Below, piece by piece: positions 1 to 8,704 of a stretch of DNA of 64,000 nt (position 1 is its first letter; each line of letters opens with the position of its first letter). The stretch covers positions 124,001-188,000 of the forward strand of contig NZ_MAFQ01000011.1 in NCBI RefSeq assembly GCF_002013895.1, written 5' to 3'. The notes under the pieces were generated by a model. It did not search any database. It worked only from the letters and a program-made list of their open reading frames with translations, and was not told the DNA's origin. This DNA is from Mycobacteroides franklinii (GTDB lineage: Bacteria; Actinomycetota; Actinomycetes; Mycobacteriales; Mycobacteriaceae). A program made the position numbers and the translations under genes.

Positions 1-1
1 C

Positions 2-340
2 GCCGAGGCACCCGTCCTGGATTTCAAGACCGTGGGCGCACTGAGCAAGTGGTATCTCGGGGACACCAATCCGACGACCGCGGGGCCGACGCTGGTCCCG
101 GCCCGGGCGGAGAGCTTTGAGGGATTGGCTCCGGCATTCATCGGCACCGCACAGTTCGATCCCCTGCGCGATGACGGCGCCAAATACGCCGAGCTGCTGA
201 GCGGCGCCGGTGTGCCGGTGCAGCTGCACAACGCCCCGACGTTGATCCACGGCTACCTCGGGTACGCCGATATCGTGCCCGCCGCCACCGAGGAGCGCGA
301 TCTGTCACTCGCAGCACTCAAGAAGGCGCTGCACGGCTAG
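2..340 (+). CDS. Alpha/beta hydrolase (HSL-type esterase/lipase), C-terminal part
   Basis: The reading frame is already open at the left edge, so only the last 112 residues are present. The segment AQFDPLRDDGAKYA carries the expected catalytic aspartate, and LIHGYLGY carries the expected catalytic histidine of the hormone-sensitive-lipase/LipH-like esterase family. The nucleophile serine and the HGG oxyanion motif would lie upstream of the window. Such enzymes hydrolyse short-chain esters or lipids; the substrate cannot be told. The gene converges on the NCS1 permease gene and their 3' ends overlap by 23 bp, so there is no room for a separate terminator. Confidence 0.8.
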   Translation, partial: AEAPVLDFKTVGALSKWYLGDTNPTTAGPTLVPARAESFEGLAPAFIGTAQFDPLRDDGAKYAELLSGAGVPVQLHNAPTLIHGYLGYADIVPAATEERDLSLAALKKALHG

Positions 341-1769
341 GCCCGCGCCTACCGCGGCCCAGTGCGTACATGAGGGCGGCGCCCAACACGGCGCCCGTCG
401 GCCACGAGAGTGCCGTCATGCTCTGGGCCCGCGGCAGCAGTGCGATGGTGACCGCTGCGGCACCGGAAATGCCCAGCGAGATCAATGCCGCCGGATTGAA
501 GCCCCGCGTGTAGTAGTACGCGCCGCCGGTGGATTCCGAGTACAAGTCGGCGGTATCGGTGCGCTGTCGGCGCAACAGGTAATAGTCGACGACCAGAATC
601 CCGAAGACTGGCCCCATCAAGGCACCCACACCACCCAGGAAGTACACGATGGCGGCCTCGTTCCCCCAGATTTTCCAGGGCAGCACCGCGACCGACAGCA
701 GCGCGGTGATGATGCCGCCCGTACGGAATGAGATGTATTTCGGTGCGACATTGGAGATGTCGTACGACGGCGAGACGAAGTTGAGCACCACGTTGATACC
801 GACGGTGGCGATCGCGAAGAGAATTGCGGCGACCACGACGACCGCATCCGAATCGATATCCGCGACCAGCGCCACCGGGTCGGTCATCGCACTGCCGTAC
901 TTCTTGAGCGCGGCAAGCGAAATGACGATCGAGATCACCACGAAGGCGGTCTCGTTGAACGGGATACCCAAGGCGTTCCCGCGCAGAATCGCACGTCTAC
1001 TCGGCGCGAATCTTGCGAAATCCGCGTAGTTCACCAGCGGGCCCGCCATGAAGGCAACCATCAGGAACACCACCCCGGTGAAGGCCAACACCGCGGAGCC
1101 CGCCGACAACGGCGCTCCGGCGCGGGCACCGAAGTCGATGCTCCAGCCGACACCGTCCAACATCCATATCGCCAGGGCAATCATCCCGATCCAGACCACC
1201 GGGCCTGCCACATCCGATACCTTGCGCACCACCTCCATGCCGTAGTTCAGGATCACCAGCTGCACGGTCCACAGGGAAAGGAACGCGGCCCATCCCAACG
1301 CATGCAGGCCCAGGAAGGTCGGTTCCGTCCAGGAACGCAATCCCGGATCCAGTCGCAAGAGCAGCACGATGACCGCGGTGGACGCCAGGTAGGTCTGGAT
1401 GCCGTACCAGAAAATGGCCACCAGCCCGCGCAGCAGCGCCGGGATGTTGGCGCCGAAGACCCCGAAGGTGGCGCGTGCGAAGACCGGGAAGGGCACTCCC
1501 AGCCGTTGGCCCGCCACCCCGATCAGATTGCTACCCGCCCAGAGCACCAACACCCCGGTAACAAGCGCCAGCAGGGTCTGCCACCCCGTCAGCCCCAGCG
1601 CCAGCATCCCCACGGCAAATCCGTAACTGCCCAGGCTGTGTGCCGAGGTCATCCACAGGCAGAAGATGTCCCAGGTGCGCCAGGTGGCCTGCGCTGCCGT
1701 GGTGGGTGCCAGGTCCGCGTTACTCAATCTGCCCGGCGTCTCCGCCGGGCCTTCGGCCTGCACCACCAT
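318..1769 (-). CDS. NCS1-family nucleobase/hydantoin/allantoin permease
   Basis: A 483-residue integral membrane protein with about twelve hydrophobic segments. It has NCS1 features: an N-terminal TWRTWDIFCLWM segment before helix 1, GSNLIGVAGQRLGVPFPVFARATFG, GPLVNYADFARF in the middle, and a C-terminal DYYLLRRQ segment. NCS1 proteins co-transport nucleobases, hydantoins or allantoin with H+ or Na+. It is the last gene of a leftward operon with a luciferase-like oxidoreductase, a dihydropyrimidinase and an amidohydrolase, so uracil, thymine or a 5-substituted hydantoin is a reasonable cargo (inference). Its ATG shares one base with the upstream stop (TGATG), indicating translational coupling. 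Confidence 0.9.
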   Translation of the reverse strand: MVVQAEGPAETPGRLSNADLAPTTAAQATWRTWDIFCLWMTSAHSLGSYGFAVGMLALGLTGWQTLLALVTGVLVLWAGSNLIGVAGQRLGVPFPVFARATFGVFGANIPALLRGLVAIFWYGIQTYLASTAVIVLLLRLDPGLRSWTEPTFLGLHALGWAAFLSLWTVQLVILNYGMEVVRKVSDVAGPVVWIGMIALAIWMLDGVGWSIDFGARAGAPLSAGSAVLAFTGVVFLMVAFMAGPLVNYADFARFAPSRRAILRGNALGIPFNETAFVVISIVISLAALKKYGSAMTDPVALVADIDSDAVVVVAAILFAIATVGINVVLNFVSPSYDISNVAPKYISFRTGGIITALLSVAVLPWKIWGNEAAIVYFLGGVGALMGPVFGILVVDYYLLRRQRTDTADLYSESTGGAYYYTRGFNPAALISLGISGAAAVTIALLPRAQSMTALSWPTGAVLGAALMYALGRGRRGPSRAAPS

Positions 1770-2806
1770 CAGTCGCTCTTCGCCGTGATCTGTTGCGACA
1801 GAGCAGGAATCATAGTTTCCCCGTAGACCCGCAGCGTCTCTTCCTTATTGTCGTGCTGCAGGTATCCGGCGAACTGGTCCACCCCTAGAGCCTTGAGCTC
1901 GGACAGCTTGGCAATGTGATCGTCTGCGGTGCCCAGCACGCAGAAGCGGTCCACGATGTCGTCACTGACGAATTCGGCGTGCGTGTTGCCCGCCCTACCG
2001 TGCTGGTTATAGTCGTACCCCTCGCGACCGGCGATGTACTCGGTAAGAGATTGCGGGACTTGACCGTTGGCACCATACCTGCCCACGATATCGGCGACGT
2101 GGTTACCCACCATGCCGCCGAACCACCGGCATTGGTCGCGCATATGCGCCCAATCCGATCCCACGTACATGGGTGCTGCCACGCAGATCCGCACCTCGGC
2201 AGGATCACGCCCGGCGGCGACGGCAGCCTCCCGCACCGCCCCGATCATCCAACGCGCGATATCGATATCGGCAAGCTGCAGGATGAAGCCGTCGGCGACC
2301 TGTCCGGTCAGAGCGAGGGCCTTGGGGCCATATGCGGCTACCCATACCTCGAGCTCGGAGCCCCGGCTCCACGGGAATTGCAGAGTGGCACCCTGATATT
2401 CGACGGCGCGCGAATTCGCGAGCTCCCGGATGACATGTATTGATTCACGCAACGTGGCCAGCGTGGTCGGCGCTCCACCCGTTACCCGGACCGCCGAATC
2501 GCCACGACCGATACCGCAGATGGTGCGGTTGCCGTACATGTCGTTCAAGGTCGCGTAGAGCGATGCGGTCACAGTCCAATCCCGCGTCGCCGGATTGGTG
2601 ACCATGGGGCCCACCACAATGCGCCGCGTTTCGTGCAGGATCTGGCTGTACAGCACATAGGGCTCTTGCCACAACAGGTGAGAATCAAATGTCCACAGAT
2701 GACTGAAGCCATGAGCCTCGGCGAGTTTCGCCAGCTGCACCGTTCGTGCCGCCGGTGGATCACATTGCAGGACAACTCCGAAATCCATCCGTGGGGCCCT
2801 CTCCAT
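1769..2806 (-). CDS. Luciferase-like (LLM) flavin/F420-dependent oxidoreductase
   Basis: About 345 residues forming a single bacterial-luciferase-like TIM barrel. It starts MDFGVVLQCDPPAA, followed by LAEAHGFSHLWTFDSH and a TICGIGRGDSAVR segment typical of F420-binding LLM enzymes. It sits between dihydropyrimidinase and a permease in a pyrimidine/hydantoin operon that has no classical dihydropyrimidine dehydrogenase in view. It may catalyse the redox entry step, but that is inference. Two starts are possible: ATG at 2806 (GAGGA 7 nt upstream) or ATG at 2788 (GGAGAGGG upstream); the latter gives the usual family N-terminus. The gene is 9 bp downstream of the hydantoinase gene. The cofactor is assigned by family resemblance only. 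Confidence 0.82.
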   Translation of the reverse strand: MERAPRMDFGVVLQCDPPAARTVQLAKLAEAHGFSHLWTFDSHLLWQEPYVLYSQILHETRRIVVGPMVTNPATRDWTVTASLYATLNDMYGNRTICGIGRGDSAVRVTGGAPTTLATLRESIHVIRELANSRAVEYQGATLQFPWSRGSELEVWVAAYGPKALALTGQVADGFILQLADIDIARWMIGAVREAAVAAGRDPAEVRICVAAPMYVGSDWAHMRDQCRWFGGMVGNHVADIVGRYGANGQVPQSLTEYIAGREGYDYNQHGRAGNTHAEFVSDDIVDRFCVLGTADDHIAKLSELKALGVDQFAGYLQHDNKEETLRVYGETMIPALSQQITAKSD

Positions 2807-2815
2807 CAACCGTCC

Positions 2816-4237
2816 TCAGATGAGGTATTGACACAGGTCGCGACGCAGGAACGCGCCGTCCCCCTTGCTGCCGAGATACTCGTCGCCGTCGACGATCACC
2901 TTCCCGCGGGACAGCACGGTGTCGACGTGCCCGTCGATCTCGTACCCTTCCCACGCCGAGTGGTCCATGTTCATGTGGTGGGTCTTGCCCAGCCCGATCG
3001 AGGTGTGCCCGTTGGGGTCGTAGACGACGATGTCCGCGTCCGCGCCCGGAGCGATCACCCCCTTACGCCCGTAGAGCCCAAACATCCGGGCCGGCGTGGT
3101 CGAGGTGATCTCCACCCATCGCTCGACGGTGATCCGGCCGTCCACCACTCCCTGATACAGCAGGTCCATCCGATGCTCGATCGATCCGATTCCGTTGGGA
3201 ATCTTGGAGAAATCCCCGATGCCCATCTCCTTTTGCCCCTTCATACAAAACGGGCAGTGATCGGTCGACACCATCTGGATGTCGTTGGTGCGCAACGCGC
3301 GCCACATTTCATCCTGATGATGCTCGCGTTTGGACCGCAGCGGTGTGGAGCAAACCCACTGGGCGCCCTCGAATCCCGGCGCGCCCAGGTTGTCCTCCAG
3401 CGACAGATACAGGTATTGCGGGCAGGTCTCCCCGTATACATTCTGTCCGGCGTCACGTGCGGCGGCCAGTTGCGCGACAGCCTGTTTGGCCGAGACATGC
3501 ACGACGTACAACGGTGCGCCCGTCAGATTGGACAGCATGATGGCGCGGTGCGTGGCCTCCTCCTCCAGCTGCCAGGCTCGGGCGATGCCGTGGTAGTAAG
3601 GATCAGTCTTGCCCGCGGCAAGCAGCTGGGCCACCAAAACGTCTATCGCAGGGCCATTCTCGGCGTGCATCATCGTCATCAGCCCGGTGTCGGCCCCCAC
3701 CTGCATGGCCCGCAGTATCTGGGCGTCATCGCTGTAGAAGACCCCGGGGTACGCCATGAACATCTTGTAACTGGTGATGCCCTCGTCGGCCAGTCCCCGC
3801 AGCGCTACCAGTGAGGCATCGTTGACATCGCCCACGATCTGGTGAAAGGAGTAGTCGACCGCACATTGGCCGGCCGCCATCTCATGCCAGGTCTGCAGCG
3901 AATCCTGCAGCCGCTCACCAAATTTCTGGACCGCGAAGTCGATGATGGTCGTGGTACCACCCCAGGCCGCGGCGCGCGTCCCCGTCTCGAAGTCATCGGA
4001 TGCCGTGGTGCCGCCGAACGGCATCGACATGTGGGTGTGTGCGTCGATACCACCGGGAATGACGTACTTGCCGCCCGCCTCGATCACCGTGTCGACGGTT
4101 GTGGTCAGGTCCATGCCGAGCAGCGTGCTGCCGGGCAGCACGACCGCCGCGATCTTCTCACCGTCGACCAGGACGTCCGCGGCGCCGCGCCCGGTCGCCG
4201 ACACCACGGTGCCGCCTCTGATCAAAGTCGTTGCCAT
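2816..4237 (-). CDS. hydA: Dihydropyrimidinase / D-hydantoinase
   Basis: A 473-residue cyclic amidohydrolase that opens the ring of 5,6-dihydropyrimidines or 5-substituted hydantoins. Metal-binding and catalytic signatures are all present: GIDAHTHM (first HxH), TSYKMFMAYPGVF (the lysine carbamylated in this family), HAENG, YVVHVSAKQAV and VSTDHCPF with the catalytic aspartate. Length matches the family. AGGAGG lies 6 nt before the ATG. The gene follows the carbon-nitrogen hydrolase gene by 9 bp, giving the usual reductive-pathway pair of ring opening then carbamoyl hydrolysis. Allantoinase is less likely because of the SYKMFMAYPG motif. It is cytoplasmic and probably a tetramer, by family. 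Confidence 0.93.
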   Translation of the reverse strand: MATTLIRGGTVVSATGRGAADVLVDGEKIAAVVLPGSTLLGMDLTTTVDTVIEAGGKYVIPGGIDAHTHMSMPFGGTTASDDFETGTRAAAWGGTTTIIDFAVQKFGERLQDSLQTWHEMAAGQCAVDYSFHQIVGDVNDASLVALRGLADEGITSYKMFMAYPGVFYSDDAQILRAMQVGADTGLMTMMHAENGPAIDVLVAQLLAAGKTDPYYHGIARAWQLEEEATHRAIMLSNLTGAPLYVVHVSAKQAVAQLAAARDAGQNVYGETCPQYLYLSLEDNLGAPGFEGAQWVCSTPLRSKREHHQDEMWRALRTNDIQMVSTDHCPFCMKGQKEMGIGDFSKIPNGIGSIEHRMDLLYQGVVDGRITVERWVEITSTTPARMFGLYGRKGVIAPGADADIVVYDPNGHTSIGLGKTHHMNMDHSAWEGYEIDGHVDTVLSRGKVIVDGDEYLGSKGDGAFLRRDLCQYLI

Positions 4238-4246
4238 GGCGGCCTC

Positions 4247-5095
4247 CTACGGCGCGACGATCGGGCCGTAGGTGTCAGGACGGCGGTCCCGGTAGAACTG
4301 CCAGTCATCCCGAACCTGGCGGACCAGAGACAGGTCCAGATCCCGTATCACGATCTCTTCGTCGCTCTCGGAAGCGATTTCACCGACATAGTTACCGTGC
4401 GGGTCCACGAAGTACGAACTGCCGTAGAACGTCACCGCCTGGTCCCCAAACTCGTCCGTTTCGCTACCTATCCGGTTGTTGGCCCCGACGAAATACTGGT
4501 TGGCCGCTGCGGCAGCGGGCTGTTCAAGTTCCCAAAGCCTATTGGACAGACCCGGTTTGGTAGCCGACGGATTGAAGACCAGCTCCGCTCCCCCGAGCCC
4601 GTAGTTGCGCCAGCCCTCCGGGAAATGCCGGTCGTAACAGATGTAGACGCCGATCTTGCCGACAGCGGTGTCGAACACGGGGTAGCCCAGATTGCCTGGC
4701 CGGAAATAGAACTTCTCCCAGAACCGATCGAGATGCGGTATGTGGTGTTTGCGGTACTTACCCAGGTACGTACCGTCGGAATCGAGGACGGCAGCGGTGT
4801 TGTAGAGGACGCCGGGTTGCTCCTCCTCGTACACCGGTAACACCATCACCATCTGGTGTTGCCTGGCGAGCGCCGCGAACCGCTCCGTGACCGGTCCGGG
4901 CACAGGTTCGGCGTAGCCGTAATACTTCTTGTCTTGCACGATGCCGAAGTACGGGCCGTAGAACAGTTCCTGGAAGCAGATCACCTGGGCGCCCCGGGAC
5001 GCGGCCTCCGCGACGAAACGCTCGTGTTTGACGAGCATGGATTCCTTGTCGCCAGTCCAAGTCGCTTGCGTCAGTGCGGCTCTGATCACCGTCAT
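4247..5095 (-). CDS. Nitrilase-superfamily N-carbamoyl amidohydrolase (beta-ureidopropionase-like)
   Basis: A 282-residue carbon-nitrogen hydrolase. The Glu-Lys-Cys triad is visible as CFQELFYGPYF (Glu), GKYRKHHIPH (Lys) and GVYICYDRHFPEGWR (Cys). The family includes N-carbamoylputrescine amidase and beta-ureidopropionase. Position as first gene of the operon, directly before dihydropyrimidinase, favours hydrolysis of N-carbamoyl-beta-alanine or N-carbamoyl amino acids to the amino acid, CO2 and ammonia. The ATG at 5095 gives the expected start MTVIRAALTQ. The gene is divergent from a steroid-reductase-like gene across a 170-bp intergenic region, which should hold this operon's promoter; no regulator gene is adjacent. 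Confidence 0.9.
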   Translation of the reverse strand: MTVIRAALTQATWTGDKESMLVKHERFVAEAASRGAQVICFQELFYGPYFGIVQDKKYYGYAEPVPGPVTERFAALARQHQMVMVLPVYEEEQPGVLYNTAAVLDSDGTYLGKYRKHHIPHLDRFWEKFYFRPGNLGYPVFDTAVGKIGVYICYDRHFPEGWRNYGLGGAELVFNPSATKPGLSNRLWELEQPAAAAANQYFVGANNRIGSETDEFGDQAVTFYGSSYFVDPHGNYVGEIASESDEEIVIRDLDLSLVRQVRDDWQFYRDRRPDTYGPIVAP

Positions 5096-5199
5096 TGACC
5101 GACTTTATGCGTACGGCGCTCCTCGCGCGCGCCAAACGGCACAACGGCCGGTCGCACCCCGACGACTGACCACGTGGCCCGACCCCCGTGAGCACGTGG

Positions 5200-5213
5200 T
5201 AGAACACGTTACA
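5200..5213. promoter_or_regulatory. KstR-type operator candidate
   Basis: TAGAACACGTTACA matches the KstR pattern TnnAACnnGTTnnA of mycobacteria (established knowledge; consensus recalled, not searched). It lies 52 bp before the ATG of the 5-alpha-reductase-like gene and 105 bp before the divergent amidohydrolase gene. KstR represses sterol catabolism genes and is released by 3-oxo-cholestenoyl-type CoA ligands, so a box in front of a steroid-reductase homologue makes sense. Confidence 0.55.
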
Positions 5214-5265
5214 GTTTTGCGGCCGGCATTCGGGCGGATCCGCCTACTCACGTAAAGGGAAAGTC

Positions 5266-6060
5266 ATGCACTGGTACACCGGCAACACCGTTTACGACAC
5301 CGTGCTGACGGCTGCCTTCGGCTTCGCGGCATTCGTGATCATCGGGGGCTTTTTCGCCCAGAGCTCGTACGGGCGTTTCTCCACCACAAAACTCGGGCTC
5401 AACCTGAATCCGAAGCTCGGTTGGTGGCTGATGGAAATCCCGGCGACCGTCGTGTTCTTGATCTGCTACCTGACTGGGCCCGCCCGCTTCGAGCCGGTGT
5501 CACTGGTGCTCGCCGGGATATGGATGCTGCATTACGCCAACCGCGGCTGGTTCTTCCCGCTCTCCATTCGCCAGGTGCCGGGTAAGCGCAGCACCTTCAA
5601 CGTCTCGGTGGTCGTGATGGGCATGCTGGTGACATCGATGCACGGATACCTCAACGGGACTCTGTTCAGTCATGACTTTTTCGGACAGTACGACAACGCG
5701 TGGCTGCGCGACCCACGCTTCGTGGTGGGCCTGGTGCTCTACCTGTGCGGCTTCGCGCTACTACTCAGCTCCGAGTCGATCGTGCGCAATCTCCGCGACA
5801 AGAACCCCGGCGGTGGCGAATCCGAGTACCGCATTCCGCTCGGCGGCGGCTTCCGGTTCGTCACCAGCCCGGCGTATCTCGGCGAGCTCATCGCCTGGTC
5901 CGGCTTCGCGCTGCTTACCTGGGCACTGCCCGGTGTCGTCATCCTGCTGATCACCGCCGGCAACCTGATCCCCCGCGCGCTGGCCACACACCGCTGGTAT
6001 CAGGAGAAGTTCGTCGACTACCCGGCCAACCGGAAAGCACTGATTCCCGGCGTCCTCTAG
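5266..6060 (+). CDS. 3-oxo-5-alpha-steroid 4-dehydrogenase (steroid 5-alpha-reductase) family membrane protein
   Basis: A 264-residue polytopic membrane protein with 6-7 hydrophobic segments. It carries the hallmarks of the SRD5A family: MEIPATVVFL near residue 63, LHYANRGWFFPL, YRIPLGGGFRFVTSPAYLGE and the C-terminal HRWYQEKFVDYPANRKALIP. These enzymes use NADPH to reduce the delta-4 double bond of 3-oxo-steroids. The C-terminal half resembles the animal enzymes more than generic DUF1295 proteins do. An AAAGGGAAAG ribosome-binding site precedes the ATG. The upstream KstR-like box suggests control by sterol availability. Activity on cholestenone or androstenedione would be the first thing to expect; the substrate is inferred. 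Confidence 0.85.
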   Translation: MHWYTGNTVYDTVLTAAFGFAAFVIIGGFFAQSSYGRFSTTKLGLNLNPKLGWWLMEIPATVVFLICYLTGPARFEPVSLVLAGIWMLHYANRGWFFPLSIRQVPGKRSTFNVSVVVMGMLVTSMHGYLNGTLFSHDFFGQYDNAWLRDPRFVVGLVLYLCGFALLLSSESIVRNLRDKNPGGGESEYRIPLGGGFRFVTSPAYLGELIAWSGFALLTWALPGVVILLITAGNLIPRALATHRWYQEKFVDYPANRKALIPGVL

Positions 6061-6066
6061 GCGTCG

Positions 6067-6121
6067 AGCACACGTAAAAGCCCCCGAACACCCAGCGGTG
6101 TCGGGGGCTTTTACGTGTGCT
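6067..6121. terminator. Bidirectional terminator palindrome
   Basis: A near-perfect inverted repeat with 25-bp arms, one bulged A in the left arm and a CAGC loop. It lies between the convergent steroid-reductase and metK genes. The centre is GC-rich (CCCCCG/CGGGGG), flanked by AAAA on one side and TTTT on the other, so the RNA from either strand forms a strong stem with a U-containing 3' arm. It probably terminates both transcripts. Confidence 0.85.
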
Positions 6122-6133
6122 GGACAGAAAGGG

Positions 6134-7336
6134 CTAGATGGCAGCCTTGAGGGCGTCGACGCGATTGGTCTGTTCCCAGGGCAGCTCGATATCGGTGCGG
6201 CCGAAGTGGCCGTATGCCGCCGTCTGCGCGTAGATCGGACGCAGCAGGTCCAGGTCGCGGATGATCGCCCCCGGACGCAGATCGAACACCTCGTTGATGG
6301 CCTTCTCGATCTTGACCTGGTCAACGGTGGCGGTGCCGAACGTGTCGACGAACAGACCCACCGGGGCCGCCTTACCGATGGCGTAGGCGACCTGCACTTC
6401 CGCGCGCTCAGCGAGTCCGGCCGCGACAACATTCTTGGCAACCCAGCGCATCGCGTAGGCGGCCGAGCGGTCCACCTTCGACGGGTCCTTGCCGGAGAAG
6501 GCGCCGCCACCGTGGCGGGCCCAGCCGCCATAGGTGTCGACGATGATTTTGCGACCGGTCAATCCGGCGTCACCCATCGGACCGCCGAGCACGAACTTGC
6601 CCGTCGGGTTGACCAGCAGCCGGTAGTCGGAGATGTCCAGGTCGTCCTGGTTCAACTCGTCAAGCACCACCTGGACCACCTTCTCGCGGATATCCGGAGT
6701 CAGCAGGTTGTCCAGGTCGATGTCCGCGGCGTGCTGCGTGGACAGTACGACGGTGTCGAGGCGCACCGCCTTGTCGCCGTCGTACTCGATGGTGACCTGG
6801 GTCTTACCGTCGGGACGCAGGTACGGGAGCAGGCCCTCCTTGCGCACCTCGGTGAGGCGGCGGGACAGCCGGTGTGCCAGCGCGATGGGTAGCGGCATCA
6901 GCTCGGGGGTGTCGTTGATCGCGTAGCCGAACATCAGGCCCTGGTCGCCGGCGCCCTGGGCGTCCAGCGGATCCGCGGCACCCTCGACTCGCGCCTCGTG
7001 GGCCGTGTCCACACCCTGCGCGATATCGGGCGACTGTGCACCGATGGCGATGTTCACGCCACAGGAGTTGCCGTCGAAGCCCTTCGAGGAGGAGTCGTAG
7101 CCGATCTCCAGCACCCGCTCGCGGACGATATGCGGGATGTCGACGTACGCAGAGGTGGTCACCTCACCCGCGACGTGGACCTGGCCCGTGGTCACCAACG
7201 TCTCCACCGCCACCCGGGACTTCGGGTCCTGCGCGAGCATGGCATCCAGGATCGAGTCACTGATGGCATCACAGATCTTGTCCGGATGTCCCTCGGTAAC
7301 TGATTCACTGGTGAAAAGCCGTCCAGCTGAGCTCAC
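6134..7336 (-). CDS. metK: S-adenosylmethionine synthetase
   Basis: A 400-residue methionine adenosyltransferase making SAM from ATP and methionine. The visible signatures are TEGHPDKICD at the N-terminus, GAGDQGLMFGYA, GGGAFSGKDPSKVDRSAAYA and a normal C-terminus. Length equals other actinobacterial MetK proteins. Start ATG at 7336 lies in an 87-bp gap after coaBC. In the gap, TTGGTT and an AT-rich AGGTATTAAAA stretch 17 nt apart could form a separate promoter. I looked for a SAM riboswitch in this gap and did not find one. It is cytoplasmic and essential in the family. Confidence 0.97.
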   Translation of the reverse strand: MSSAGRLFTSESVTEGHPDKICDAISDSILDAMLAQDPKSRVAVETLVTTGQVHVAGEVTTSAYVDIPHIVRERVLEIGYDSSSKGFDGNSCGVNIAIGAQSPDIAQGVDTAHEARVEGAADPLDAQGAGDQGLMFGYAINDTPELMPLPIALAHRLSRRLTEVRKEGLLPYLRPDGKTQVTIEYDGDKAVRLDTVVLSTQHAADIDLDNLLTPDIREKVVQVVLDELNQDDLDISDYRLLVNPTGKFVLGGPMGDAGLTGRKIIVDTYGGWARHGGGAFSGKDPSKVDRSAAYAMRWVAKNVVAAGLAERAEVQVAYAIGKAAPVGLFVDTFGTATVDQVKIEKAINEVFDLRPGAIIRDLDLLRPIYAQTAAYGHFGRTDIELPWEQTNRVDALKAAI

Positions 7337-7423
7337 AGCGCAGCCCCTTTCAGATCCTTTTAAGGTCGTTTTAATACCTAATCATTATGGCCGACGAACC
7401 AAGATCGGGGCCATGCCCGGTTG

Positions 7424-8683
7424 TCAGTTTCTCTGACAAAGCCCGGCAACGGCATCCACAATACGGCTTGCCATCAGAACTTTGGTGCCGTGTTCGAGGA
7501 CAACTTCGGTGACCTCGCCGCTGGCCTGAGCCGAAAGCAGCCAACCGTCATTGCTGTCCACTTCGAACGCCCGCCCCTCGCCAACCGCGTTGACTACCAA
7601 CAGATCACAGCCCTTGCGCTGCAACTTAGCGCGAGCATGGAACAGCACATCCCCATTCGCGTCGCCGGTTTCGGCGGCAAATCCGACAATTGCCCGCATC
7701 CTGGGCAGCTGCCCGTCTGCGCGCGCACGGACCACACCGGCCAATACATCGGCGTTGCGCAGCAATTCGATGGGAGCGTCGACGGGGTTTTCGCCGTCGG
7801 CGCCGTGGCTCTTTTTGATCTTGCTGGTCGCAACGTGGGCGGGACGGAAATCTGCCACCGCCGCCGCCATGATCAGCGCCTCTGCCGCGGGGGCGTGTTT
7901 GGTGACCGAGTCCTGCAATTGCGCCGCGGAGCTGATGTGCACCACCTCGACCCCAGCGGGATCGGGTAGCCCCACGGTGTGCCCCGCGATGAGCGTGACC
8001 TCGGCGCCGCGCTGCGCGGCGACCCGGGCAATCGCGTATCCCTGCTTGCCTGAACTGCGGTTTCCGATGAAACGGACGGGGTCCAGAGGCTCGCGGGTAC
8101 CACCGGCAGTCACCAGAACGCGCACCCCGGCCAGATCGTGCGGCAGCGCATCGGCGCGGGCCAGCAGCAGTTGGGCCAGGGTTGTGATCTCCTCGGCCTC
8201 GGGAAGACGCCCCGGACCGGTGTCGGCGCCGGTAAGTCGGCCCGACGCGGGCTCTAAGACAACTGCGCCATGGCTCCGCAATGTCGCGACATTCTGCTGC
8301 GTCGCCGGGTGCAGCCACATCTCGGTGTGCATCGCGGGGGCGAACAACACCGGACAACGCGCGGTCAACAGCGTCGCTGTCAGCAGGTCGTCCGCACGGC
8401 CCGTGGCGGCGCGGGCCAGCAGATCCGCGGTGGCGGGCGCAACCACGACCAGGTCGGCGTCCTGTCCGAGTCGCACATGCGGAACCTCGGGAACGTCGTC
8501 GAACACCCCGGTGCGGGCCGGCTCACCCGAAAGTGCCTCGAAGGTCGCGGCCCCCACGAACTGCAGGGCCGATTCGGTGGGAATGACCCGGACGTTGTGC
8601 CCGGCCTCAGCGAGCTGGCGCACCACGGTGCAGGCCTTGTAGGCGGCGATTCCCCCGCCCACTCCGACGATGATCCGCGACAC
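7424..8683 (-). CDS. coaBC: Bifunctional phosphopantothenoylcysteine decarboxylase / phosphopantothenate-cysteine ligase
   Basis: A 419-residue fusion that converts 4'-phosphopantothenate to 4'-phosphopantetheine in CoA synthesis. Residues 1-185 form the FMN-binding CoaC flavoprotein domain (GVGGGIAAYKA at the start, then APAMHTEMW). The rest is the CoaB ligase domain, with VTAGGTREPLDPVRFIGN, RSSGKQGYAIA and the C-terminal VNAVGEGRAFEVDSNDGW. The start is GTG. A 52-bp gap separates it from rpoZ and holds one copy of a dispersed repeat. The stop codon lies inside a TTGTCAG/CTGACAA hairpin (7421-7439) that lacks a T run, so terminator function is doubtful. Confidence 0.96.
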   Translation of the reverse strand: MSRIIVGVGGGIAAYKACTVVRQLAEAGHNVRVIPTESALQFVGAATFEALSGEPARTGVFDDVPEVPHVRLGQDADLVVVAPATADLLARAATGRADDLLTATLLTARCPVLFAPAMHTEMWLHPATQQNVATLRSHGAVVLEPASGRLTGADTGPGRLPEAEEITTLAQLLLARADALPHDLAGVRVLVTAGGTREPLDPVRFIGNRSSGKQGYAIARVAAQRGAEVTLIAGHTVGLPDPAGVEVVHISSAAQLQDSVTKHAPAAEALIMAAAVADFRPAHVATSKIKKSHGADGENPVDAPIELLRNADVLAGVVRARADGQLPRMRAIVGFAAETGDANGDVLFHARAKLQRKGCDLLVVNAVGEGRAFEVDSNDGWLLSAQASGEVTEVVLEHGTKVLMASRIVDAVAGLCQRN

Positions 8684-8704
8684 AGCCCGGACCTCAGGCC
8701 CGAT

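Noticed and set aside
7337..7423. SAM riboswitch before metK
   Set aside because: The 87-bp gap has promoter-like AT stretches but no long base-paired structure or SAM-riboswitch core that I can recognise.
7421..7439. TTGTCAG/CTGACAA hairpin as coaBC terminator
   Set aside because: It contains the stop codon and has no T run on the transcribed side.
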